A DNA stretch of 34,794 nt, taken from a virus. This document shows positions 26,811 to 34,209 of this stretch, in pieces. The notes under the pieces were generated by a model. That model ran no database searches, was not told where the DNA came from, and saw only the letters and a program-made list of their open reading frames with translations. The translations under genes and the position numbers were made by a program. The stretch covers positions 1-34,794 of IMG/VR virus record IMGVR_UViG_3300027791_000068. The stretch is one strand, 5' to 3'. Numbering within the stretch: position 1 is the first letter of the stretch; each line of letters opens with the position of its first letter.

Positions 26811-27983
26811 GTGAAGATTGGATTTATTGGATTAGGAAAATTAGGATTACCTTGTGCAGAAGTTGTTGCAATTAAAGGACATGACGTAACAGGTTATGAT
26901 ATTGTTGAAACAGTTAATGATAATGTAACAGTTTGTCCTACTATACAAGAAGCAGTCCAAAATAGAGATATTGTGTTTATTGCAGTACCCACTCCGCATC
27001 ACCCTGACTATGATGGTAAAGCACCCACAGCTCATTTAGAACCTAAAGACTTTGGGTACGACATTGTGATTGATTGCATACGTGAAGCAAATGCGTGGAT
27101 GAACACAGGTCAATTACTTGTATTAATTAGTACAGTATTACCAGGCACAGTACGTAGAGAATTTGCACCACTAGTAACTAATACTAGATTTGTTTACAAT
27201 CCGTATTTAATTGCAATGGGTACAGTTGCATGGGATATGGTCAATCCTGAAATGATTATGATCGGCACAGACGATGGTAGCGAAACAGGTGATGCAAAAC
27301 AGCTTGTTGAATTTTATAAAACTATAATGGAAAACAATCCACGTTATGAAATTGGTACATGGGACGAGTGTGAATGTATCAAAGTATTTTATAACACATT
27401 TATTAGTGCAAAAATTGGATTAGTTAACATGATTCAAGATGTAGCAGAGAAGCAAGGACATATTAATGTCGATGTAGTAACTACTGCACTTGCTAAGAGC
27501 GATCAACGTATAATGGGTCCTAGTTATATGAAAGCAGGAATGGGAGATGGCGGTGCATGTCACCCACGTGATAATATTGCGTTACGATACATGGCTCAAA
27601 ATTTAGGCTTGCAATATGACATATTTGATGCTATAATGAATGCAAGAGAAGTGCAGGCTAAGAACATGGCAAACTATTTGGTTAAGATTGCAGAGAAGCG
27701 AAACTTACCAATTTTGTTAAACGGCATTGCATATAAACCAGGAGTACCTTATACTGACGGAAGTTATAGTTTGTTAGTAGGACATTATTGTAAAGAAGCA
27801 GGATATCATTGTATTGAAGTTGATCCAATGGCTAGTCCACAAAAAGGTCCGTTTACGGCTGTAGCACTATTAGCACACCCGGAACTTTATTGTTATCTCT
27901 CAGAAGGAAGTGTTGTAGTTGATCCTTGGAGAGACTTTAAGTCAGATAAATTTGAAGTATTCCATTATGGAAACACACGATGA
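26811..27983 (+). CDS. Nucleotide-sugar dehydrogenase, UDP-glucose 6-dehydrogenase family (390 aa)
   Basis: I choose the GTG at 26811: GGAGAA lies five bases upstream and the protein then starts directly with the NAD-binding strand 'MKIGFIGLGKLGLP' (G7-x-G9-x-x-G12). An in-frame TTG at 26799 would add four residues. The catalytic cysteine region is clear: 'GMGDGGACHPRDN' with C250. 'CIKVFYNTFISAK' supplies the conserved lysine/asparagine region of this family. Such enzymes oxidise UDP-glucose or a related nucleotide sugar twice to the uronic acid, using NAD. At 390 aa it is near the usual length and looks intact. It probably makes an activated uronic acid for the surrounding glycosyltransferase-like proteins. 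The exact sugar cannot be told. Confidence 0.88.
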   Translation: MKIGFIGLGKLGLPCAEVVAIKGHDVTGYDIVETVNDNVTVCPTIQEAVQNRDIVFIAVPTPHHPDYDGKAPTAHLEPKDFGYDIVIDCIREANAWMNTGQLLVLISTVLPGTVRREFAPLVTNTRFVYNPYLIAMGTVAWDMVNPEMIMIGTDDGSETGDAKQLVEFYKTIMENNPRYEIGTWDECECIKVFYNTFISAKIGLVNMIQDVAEKQGHINVDVVTTALAKSDQRIMGPSYMKAGMGDGGACHPRDNIALRYMAQNLGLQYDIFDAIMNAREVQAKNMANYLVKIAEKRNLPILLNGIAYKPGVPYTDGSYSLLVGHYCKEAGYHCIEVDPMASPQKGPFTAVALLAHPELYCYLSEGSVVVDPWRDFKSDKFEVFHYGNTR

Positions 27984-28891
27984 AAAAAATATTAATTGTA
28001 GGTGATAGTAATGCACTAGGTGAATGGGGTACTATTATTCCAGGGCCTGCTTGTGCTAACCCTAAACACCCAGAACTGTTTGAGCCGTGGAACAAAGACA
28101 AATACTTAGAAGGGTCTGCACCTAAGCCTTTTCAAGTTGTATGGCCAGGCTTTGGTTATAACTTAGATCTAATGGGCCACGCTACTGCTAACTATGCATT
28201 TGGTGGATCAGGTAACTTTGAAGCAATTTTTAAAGTAGAAGAAGCACTAGGACTTGCACCTTGTTTTACTAGTCCTGTATTTTATAAACCTAATTTAATT
28301 ATATGGATGCTCACTGAACCTTGCAGAGATTTGAAAAGAAGTCTATGGCCAGACGAAGCAGGACTGTATGACTTACAAAAGTATTATGATGCAAGTGAAG
28401 CTAAAGTTAAAAATGCTACAAGCATTAAAGAGATAAGTGACGAACTACTTACAATAGCATTAGACGGCGCACAAGCAATTTACGAGCAAACAGGTATACC
28501 TTGGTTAGTAATTGAAGGTTGGGGCAAACTGCCTAAAGATATTAGCAAGTATACTTTTATAAAATATGTACACCGTGATTGGATGGATAAAATACTTGGA
28601 AGACCTGTACCATTAATTAGTAGTTGGGGTACAGCAGAAAATGTACGTAGACGTAGACCAGACCTAACAGAAAATGCCGCAGAAAGTTTGCGTATGTTCG
28701 CTAGGCAAAGACCAGAACTTAATATTCCTAACCTACCGGAAGAAAGTGAAGAAACAGAATTTAAACGTATAGTAGATGAATACGAAGACGTGATTAATAT
28801 TATGACAAAAAGCGATAGGTTCCCGGATAACTGTCATGCAGATAGAACAATACAAGAGGAACTAGCTAACGAGATAGCACCGCATGTATGA
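27980..28891 (+). CDS. SGNH-hydrolase-like protein (303 aa)
   Basis: The protein opens with 'ILIVGDSNALGEWG', a GDS(N) block with S10 as likely nucleophile. 'FGGSGNFEAIF' gives N79, and 'FPDNCHADR' near the C-terminus gives D283 and H286 in the D-x-x-H arrangement of SGNH esterases. It has little visible similarity to the other SGNH-like protein in this window beyond the motifs. There is no signal peptide, so it is predicted cytoplasmic or virion-bound. A role in removing or transferring acyl groups on a sugar is inferred from the adjacent nucleotide-sugar dehydrogenase, whose stop overlaps this start (ATGA), and the following GT-like gene, which overlaps by 8 bases. Confidence 0.72.
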   Translation: MKKILIVGDSNALGEWGTIIPGPACANPKHPELFEPWNKDKYLEGSAPKPFQVVWPGFGYNLDLMGHATANYAFGGSGNFEAIFKVEEALGLAPCFTSPVFYKPNLIIWMLTEPCRDLKRSLWPDEAGLYDLQKYYDASEAKVKNATSIKEISDELLTIALDGAQAIYEQTGIPWLVIEGWGKLPKDISKYTFIKYVHRDWMDKILGRPVPLISSWGTAENVRRRRPDLTENAAESLRMFARQRPELNIPNLPEESEETEFKRIVDEYEDVINIMTKSDRFPDNCHADRTIQEELANEIAPHV

Positions 28892-29555
28892 TATTGTTTT
28901 TATAAGTTACGGAGAAGCAAACGCTGATAGTAATTGGGATAAACTTAAACAACAATATCCAATGGCAAAGCGTGTTAAAGATGTTAAAGGAATACATCAA
29001 GCACACATTGCAGGAGCAAAGAAATGCTTTACAAAAATGTTTTGGGTAGTTGATGGCGATGCACGAATAGTTGACGAGTTTAAATTTGATCACGAAGTTA
29101 GTAGCTACGACCTAGAGTGTGTGCATGTATGGAGAGCTAAGAACCCTGTTAACGGATTAGAATACGGATATGGCGGAGTTAAACTGTTACCACGTATGCT
29201 TACACTAAAGATGGATACAAATGTAACAGATATGACAACTAGTATTAGTGATAAATTTAAAGCAATGACAGAAGTTAGTAATGTTACGGCATTTAATACA
29301 GATCCACTTAGTACGTGGCGCGGTGCGTTTAGAGAATGTGCTAAGTTGGCAAGTAAAACAATACAAGGACAACTGGAGGAAGAAACAAATGATAGACTTA
29401 AAACTTGGACTACTTATGCTGAAGGAGTACATAGCGGAGATGCGTTACGAGGTGCTATGGCTGGCATGCGTTTTGGTAATAGCAGTAGCAGTGATCTTAA
29501 CTTAATAAATAATTTTGATTGGCTCAAGGAACAATTCGATAATGATACCATTTAA
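28884..29555 (+). CDS. Glycosyltransferase-like DGD protein (223 aa), paralogue of the gene at 21046
   Basis: The N-terminus 'MYDIVFISYGEANADSNW' and 'PMAKRVKDVKGIHQAHIAG' precede 'FWVVDGDARIVDEF', with D57-G-D59 as the DxD-like motif. 'NPVNGLEYGYGGVKLLP' and 'TWRGAFRECAKLAS' match the paralogue at 21046 in order and spacing. The protein is about 70 residues shorter. The family is common in marine T4-like phages. It shows GT-A-like features, but its reaction is not established. The gene overlaps the SGNH gene upstream by 8 bases and the radical SAM gene downstream by 14. Confidence 0.68.
   Translation: MYDIVFISYGEANADSNWDKLKQQYPMAKRVKDVKGIHQAHIAGAKKCFTKMFWVVDGDARIVDEFKFDHEVSSYDLECVHVWRAKNPVNGLEYGYGGVKLLPRMLTLKMDTNVTDMTTSISDKFKAMTEVSNVTAFNTDPLSTWRGAFRECAKLASKTIQGQLEEETNDRLKTWTTYAEGVHSGDALRGAMAGMRFGNSSSSDLNLINNFDWLKEQFDNDTI
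29504..29511 (+). promoter_or_regulatory. Possible late-promoter-like octamer AATAAATA
   Basis: AATAAATA lies near the 3' end of the DGD gene, upstream of the ribosome binding site AAGGAA (29526-29531) of the radical SAM gene at 29542, with expected initiation near 29517. The spacing fits, but it is inside a coding region and such AT-rich words can arise by chance. Confidence 0.3.
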
Positions 29556-30510
29556 AGAAATAGCATCATTTGGCCAACAAACAATGTTAGACAAACCGTT
29601 GTTTAATGTTAGTTGGATTCTTGGTCGCTTCTGTAATTACAGTTGTAGTTACTGCTGGCCGTACGCTAATTCTAATAAACCTGATCATCAAGCATTTGAA
29701 CTTTATACAAATACCATTGACGAAATAAAACGCCAAGCAAGAGCAAACGGATTTACAGAGTTTCATTTTAGTTTTAGTGGTGGCGAGCCAACTGCTTACA
29801 AATTGTTTAGCGAGCTAGTAGCATATTACGCTGACGATGCAGATGCTAAGTATCAAAGCGTACACATGACAACTAACCTAAGTCCAGGAAGCAAATGGTG
29901 GAACAAATGGTTAGAAACTACAAGTAGTCTACAACGTAGAAGTATTACAGCAAGTTACCATGCAGAGTTTGCTAAAGAGCAAGAGTTTGGTGACAAGTGT
30001 TTACAATTAATGAAAGGTGGAGTATATGTTACGATCAATCAAGTTATGGTTCCTGAAATGTTTGAAGAACTTTACGAACGCTTACAACGATTTGCCACCA
30101 GAGGCATTAATGTTACTCTCAAACCCCAATCTGATCCTACCGCCTCGTTTATCATCGATGGATATACTACCGACCAAATCGAAAAAATGCAAAAAGGGTT
30201 CCCGCAAGAATGGAACGGAGAAGAAGTTTATCAAATTAGATTGACTGATGTTAGTGGCTCTACGTATTTTATAGATCAAGCAGAGCGATTAAATGCATAC
30301 GGGTTTAATAAATTTGAAGGGTGGAAATGCAATGCAGGCTATCAGAGTTGTATCATACGTGGCAATGAAGTTAAGAGAGCATATAGTTGTAGCGATGAAC
30401 CACTAGGTACGCTACAAGACGGTTTTACGCTGTTTAAGACACCATCTAAATGTGTAACTGCTACATGTGTAAGTAGTGCAGATAGTAAAATACCAAAGGT
30501 AGTAGCATGA
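29542..30510 (+). CDS. Radical SAM protein with C-terminal SPASM-like domain (322 aa)
   Basis: The ATG at 29542 is preferred over an upstream in-frame TTG (29515) because AAGGAA lies ten bases before it; the product is 322 aa. The cluster motif is at the N-terminus: C31, C35, C38 ('FCNYSCSYC'). 'GGEP' is at 80-83. The C-terminal region has five cysteines (C263, C270, C283, C304, C309) in the pattern 'KCNAGYQSC', 'YSCSDEPLG', 'KCVTATC'. This is like SPASM domains that hold auxiliary iron-sulfur clusters in peptide-modifying and some other radical SAM enzymes. The architecture differs from the twitch-first proteins in this window. The substrate is unknown. It overlaps its upstream neighbour by 14 bases and its downstream neighbour as ATGA. 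Confidence 0.87.
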   Translation: MIPFKEIASFGQQTMLDKPLFNVSWILGRFCNYSCSYCWPYANSNKPDHQAFELYTNTIDEIKRQARANGFTEFHFSFSGGEPTAYKLFSELVAYYADDADAKYQSVHMTTNLSPGSKWWNKWLETTSSLQRRSITASYHAEFAKEQEFGDKCLQLMKGGVYVTINQVMVPEMFEELYERLQRFATRGINVTLKPQSDPTASFIIDGYTTDQIEKMQKGFPQEWNGEEVYQIRLTDVSGSTYFIDQAERLNAYGFNKFEGWKCNAGYQSCIIRGNEVKRAYSCSDEPLGTLQDGFTLFKTPSKCVTATCVSSADSKIPKVVA

Positions 30511-30740
30511 CTAATTTAAGCATCAAAGACCTAGCAACACTAGCAATGGAGTCTGAAAGTATTGACCCTATAGATTGGGGCGAACTTAATATTAATGAAG
30601 AACAAGCGTTTTTATTAATGGCTAGTTACGTATTGGAAATACATCAAAGAACGCCAGAGCCTGAGATAATGATGGCAACTGTGACTAAACTATTAGTAGA
30701 GAACTTTTCGCTTAATTTAAAATTACAAGGAAAACGATGA
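30507..30740 (+). CDS. Small acidic protein of unknown function (77 aa)
   Basis: This 77-residue, mostly helical protein ('LSIKDLATLAMESESIDPID', then 'EEQAFLLMASYVLEIHQR') has no cysteine and no membrane segment. I do not recognise a family. It overlaps the radical SAM gene before it (ATGA) and the methyltransferase-like gene after it (ATGA at 30737), with AAGG as ribosome binding site, so it is certainly translated as part of the run if the neighbours are. A small partner, adaptor or leader-type protein for the adjacent enzymes is possible but unsupported by any motif. Confidence 0.7.
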   Translation: MTNLSIKDLATLAMESESIDPIDWGELNINEEQAFLLMASYVLEIHQRTPEPEIMMATVTKLLVENFSLNLKLQGKR

Positions 30741-31339
30741 AGATTGATATTCAAGACATAAAGTTTTGGGCAGATGCTATTCGCAATAGTGCAGACAGAG
30801 ATCGTACCTTAGAAAGTTTATGGGGAGGCCAACTCCAATCCAAGTCTTGGCTAATTGAAAAAATGGAAAACAGAGCCCATATTGCTAACGCTGATATAGT
30901 TATCTTTGGAGGCTGGAATGGTATACTTGCTAGTATGATGTTTAACAGTGACCTAGGAACTAAACATATTACTAGTATCGATATTGACCCCGCCTGTGAA
31001 AAAATTGCATCAACAGTTAACAAGCGTCAAGAGATGGCAGGACGTTTTAAAGCAGTAACAGAAGATATGTGCAAGTACGAGTACACAACTGATCCGTATT
31101 TTGTTATTAACACAAGTTGCGAACACGTTACACCTACACAATATAAAACTTGGTTAGACAGAGTTCCTAAAGGAACAAAGATTATATTGCAAAGTAATAA
31201 CTATTATGAGTTAGACGAACATGTTAATTGTGTAAGCTCGTTAGAAGAATTTAAAAAAACATGTAATATAGATATTGATGCGGCACATGAATTAGAGTTA
31301 TCAAAGTATAAGAGATTTATGATTATAGGAAATGTATAA
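30737..31339 (+). CDS. Class I SAM-dependent methyltransferase-like protein (200 aa)
   Basis: The first Rossmann strand and SAM loop appear as 'DIVIFGGWNGILAS' (glycines 58, 59, 62). The acidic end of strand two, 'SIDIDPACEK' (D82, D84), is where these enzymes bind the ribose of SAM. 'FVINTSCEHVT' and 'GTKIILQSNNYYE' fit strands four and five. The protein is compact (200 aa) with no added target domain, so the methyl acceptor is not predictable. A strong ribosome binding site, AAGGAAAA, precedes the ATG. The stop overlaps the next radical SAM start by one base (TAATG). Confidence 0.72.
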   Translation: MKIDIQDIKFWADAIRNSADRDRTLESLWGGQLQSKSWLIEKMENRAHIANADIVIFGGWNGILASMMFNSDLGTKHITSIDIDPACEKIASTVNKRQEMAGRFKAVTEDMCKYEYTTDPYFVINTSCEHVTPTQYKTWLDRVPKGTKIILQSNNYYELDEHVNCVSSLEEFKKTCNIDIDAAHELELSKYKRFMIIGNV

Positions 31340-32337
31340 TGTATAACTACGAAGACATAACGTCAATACATTTAGAAGTTACAACTAGGTGTCAAGCACG
31401 TTGTCCTATGTGTCCAAGAAGAGTCAACGGAGGCCCAGAACTTGACGGATTAGATCTTACAGAAATTAGTTACGCTACTTTTATAGAGTGGTTTCCTATA
31501 AGTTTTGTACAGCAACTAAAGTTTTTAAATATGTGTGGCAACTTAGGCGATCCTATTATGGCCAAAGATACGCTAGGCATAATGCAATACTTACGTAAGC
31601 ATAATCCTGAAATGACTTTACAAATGCACACTAACGGAAGTGCTAGAACTTCAAGTTGGTTCAAAGGACTTGCAGAAGCAGGAGTAAAGATTGTATTTGG
31701 TATTGATGGCTTAGGAGATACTCATTCACTATACAGAATTAGTACAGACTTTAATAAGATTCTAAAAAATGCACAAACATTTATTGATGCAGGCGGAGAT
31801 GCAAGATGGGATATGCTAGTATTTGCACACAACGAACATCAAGTAGATGCATGTGAGCAACTAAGTAAAGACATGGGCTTTAAAGGATTTAGTATTAAAC
31901 ACACTACTAGATTTAAAGACGGACAGTTTGAAGTTATTGATGACAATTATAATGTAACACACATATTATTACCATCGCAAAAAAGTTTAGAAATGATAGC
32001 ACCAGCAGAAAAAGCTAGGAAAGAAACATTACCAACTATTAATTGTAAGGCAGTTGAAGATAAACAAATGTATATTGCCGCTAATGGAAATGTTAGTCCA
32101 TGTTGTTGGCTAGATTTAGAATGGTTACCACAACACTCCCATTCAAGAATAGATTATATGATAAAAATTAAAGAATACCCTAATTTACATAAGTATTCAT
32201 TTGCAGAGATCTTTAACAACGGCTTCTTTAACAAGATTAGTAGTTGTTGGAATTCCACTGGACTTAAAGAATGTTCGAAACAATGTGGAAGTTTTGATAA
32301 ACTAAATGCACAATTTGAAAGGCACGAACATGAGTAA
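31339..32337 (+). CDS. Radical SAM protein with C-terminal SPASM-like domain (332 aa), no GGEP
   Basis: The cluster motif is C18, C22, C25 ('TRCQARCPMCPRR'). The position where GGEP is expected reads 'MCGNLGDPIM', so the SAM amino-group loop is altered but a G-x-x-G-D-P remains. 'LQMHTNGS' and 'FGIDGLGDTHSLYR' are typical of SPASM-type proteins. The C-terminal SPASM-like region holds C236, C255-C256, C303, C312 and C316 ('AANGNVSPCCWLD', 'LKECSKQCGS'). An iron-sulfur enzyme with auxiliary cluster(s) is expected; the substrate is unknown. It begins at TAATG with the methyltransferase-like gene and overlaps the twitch radical SAM gene by 8 bases. Confidence 0.87.
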   Translation: MYNYEDITSIHLEVTTRCQARCPMCPRRVNGGPELDGLDLTEISYATFIEWFPISFVQQLKFLNMCGNLGDPIMAKDTLGIMQYLRKHNPEMTLQMHTNGSARTSSWFKGLAEAGVKIVFGIDGLGDTHSLYRISTDFNKILKNAQTFIDAGGDARWDMLVFAHNEHQVDACEQLSKDMGFKGFSIKHTTRFKDGQFEVIDDNYNVTHILLPSQKSLEMIAPAEKARKETLPTINCKAVEDKQMYIAANGNVSPCCWLDLEWLPQHSHSRIDYMIKIKEYPNLHKYSFAEIFNNGFFNKISSCWNSTGLKECSKQCGSFDKLNAQFERHEHE

Positions 32338-33631
32338 GACATTTTGCCCTTTACCGTGGATACACTTAGCAACTCGACCTAATGGTGACGTTAGAGTTTG
32401 TTGTACGGCTAATGCATCAGGTGCAGGACTTGAAGACGATAAAACAGTAGGCCTTGTTAAAAAGGACGGCATTGCTATGAACATGCGTAACCATACTATT
32501 GAAGAAGTATGGAACAGTGAACATATGCGTACTACACGATTACAAATGCTTAATGAAGAAGTTCCGGCAAGTTGTCGTAAATGCTTTGCAGAAGAAGAAC
32601 GTGGCATTGTGAGTAAGCGTCAGTGGGAAACTAAAGTATGGAATAAACGGTTAGACATTGAAAGTATTGTAGCAAAAACAGATGATCAAGGTAACATACC
32701 TGTTAACATTCCTTACTTTGACCTACGACTTGGAAATCTATGTCAACTAAAGTGCGTTATGTGTAGTCCACATGATTCAAGCAGTTGGATTAAAGAATGG
32801 AAACTGCAAAAGCCCAAATACAGAGACAAGAATTTAATTGCAGACACAAGTTGGGACGAAGACTTTGATTATACTTGGTATAAGAAAGGTTCTTTTATAG
32901 AATCAATGAAAGGCCAATCACAGCATATCAAAGAATTATACTTTGCTGGTGGCGAACCATTGCTAATACCAGAGCATTATGCTATACTACAGTTTATGGT
33001 TGATAATAATTATGCTAAAGATATTTGTATACGTTATAACAGTAACGGATTAGAGTTGCCTGACAAATTATTTGTACTATGGCAACACTTTAAAGAAATT
33101 ACATTTAATTTTAGTATAGATGCATATGGTGACAGGAATGATTATATACGTTATCCAAGTAAGTGGGCTGATATTCAAAAAAACTTGCATAAACTTGATT
33201 CAAGTTTAGATAATATTATAATAAACGTTGCGGCCGCAGTACAATTATTAAATGTTGCATACATACATGAACTAGCTGAGTGGAAAATAGATCAAGGCTT
33301 TAGTAAAGTTAATGTATTACCGTTTGGTGGCGGACTAATTAATACGCATTTAGTTTATTTTCCTAGTTACTTAAATGTTAGAACATTACCTAGAGAGCTT
33401 AAAGAGTTTGCTAAAGGTAATATTGAAAGTTTTATTCAAAGACAGAAGTTTAATACAGATTGGAACAATCATGCAATGGGCAAACCACGCTGGGACGGAA
33501 TTGTTAACTATATGATGTCAGAAGATTGGTCTGATAAGTTACCACAGCTACAAGACTACCTACGAGTATTAGACGAACGCCGCGGAACGGACTTTAGAAA
33601 AACGTTTCCGGAATTAGGAAAACATATATAA
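32330..33631 (+). CDS. Twitch-domain radical SAM protein (433 aa)
   Basis: I choose the ATG at 32330, which has GAAAGG seven bases upstream; an earlier in-frame ATG at 32306 has no such site. The N-terminal twitch-like module has C6 in 'FCPLPWIHLATRPNGDVRV', C24-C25, then 'EEVWNSEHMRTTRL' and C82-x-x-C85. The radical SAM cluster motif is C138, C142, C145 ('LCQLKCVMCSPHDSSSW'), and 'GGEP' is at 207-210. The tail carries 'TFPEL' at 425-429. It is closely similar in layout to the protein encoded at 23448 and is probably a diverged paralogue. The reaction is unknown. Its stop overlaps the start of the fibre-like gene (TAATG). Confidence 0.88.
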   Translation: MSKTFCPLPWIHLATRPNGDVRVCCTANASGAGLEDDKTVGLVKKDGIAMNMRNHTIEEVWNSEHMRTTRLQMLNEEVPASCRKCFAEEERGIVSKRQWETKVWNKRLDIESIVAKTDDQGNIPVNIPYFDLRLGNLCQLKCVMCSPHDSSSWIKEWKLQKPKYRDKNLIADTSWDEDFDYTWYKKGSFIESMKGQSQHIKELYFAGGEPLLIPEHYAILQFMVDNNYAKDICIRYNSNGLELPDKLFVLWQHFKEITFNFSIDAYGDRNDYIRYPSKWADIQKNLHKLDSSLDNIIINVAAAVQLLNVAYIHELAEWKIDQGFSKVNVLPFGGGLINTHLVYFPSYLNVRTLPRELKEFAKGNIESFIQRQKFNTDWNNHAMGKPRWDGIVNYMMSEDWSDKLPQLQDYLRVLDERRGTDFRKTFPELGKHI

Positions 33632-34209
33632 TGGACGTAGGATATAAGGTTGTTTGCCATGATGTAGATCCTATAGAACTACATGAACAAACTGTTATTG
33701 GTACAGAAGAAAAGAATGCAAATCTTATTGTGCGTTCTACTGCTAACGAACAGTTGTTATATATTGACGGAGCCACAGGTGGCAATGAACCTATTTTTCT
33801 TGGAATAACTAAATCAAGAGGAACACAGCAGAATAAGTTACCAGTTGAACCAGGAGATAACTTAGGTGGTGTTCAAATTTATGGAAGAACTAAGCCAGGC
33901 AGTAGTTTAGGGTATTGTCATGATGAAACACCGTTGAATGGTGCTATACAATTTTTTGTATCTAAGGATTATAATAAACAAGGTGCAGTTGCTAATGAGA
34001 TGGTTATAGCATTGTCTAATAATACAGACATGTCTATTAAATTAAAACTTGATAGTAATGGTAACTTAATTACACAAGGTAATATAACTAGTGGTAATTT
34101 AAAAATAACAGACACAGTAGTTAACGAAGTAGGACCAATAGAGAAATATGTTCAAGTTGAATTAGATGGCAACAAATATGCTATGCCATTGTACAGGATA
34201 TCAACATGA
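33631..34209 (+). CDS. Tail fibre-like protein (192 aa)
   Basis: This 192-aa protein is beta-rich, with 'NANLIVRSTANEQLLYIDG', 'GGVQIYGRTKPGSSLGY' and 'AIQFFVSKDYN'. A short repeat-like end, 'LKLDSNGNLITQGNITSG', is typical of phage fibre shafts that alternate glycine turns with short strands. It is much shorter than the three fibre paralogues upstream and lacks their N-terminal module. TAGGAAAA precedes the ATG, and the start overlaps the radical SAM stop (TAATG). It may be a small virion adhesin or a fibre segment. Its place within the enzyme cassette makes it a candidate target or product partner, but that is inference. Confidence 0.65.
   Translation: MDVGYKVVCHDVDPIELHEQTVIGTEEKNANLIVRSTANEQLLYIDGATGGNEPIFLGITKSRGTQQNKLPVEPGDNLGGVQIYGRTKPGSSLGYCHDETPLNGAIQFFVSKDYNKQGAVANEMVIALSNNTDMSIKLKLDSNGNLITQGNITSGNLKITDTVVNEVGPIEKYVQVELDGNKYAMPLYRIST

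Noticed and set aside
30507-30740. Antitoxin-like small protein of a toxin-antitoxin pair
   Set aside because: No DNA-binding motif and no toxin-like partner; both neighbours are SAM-dependent enzymes.
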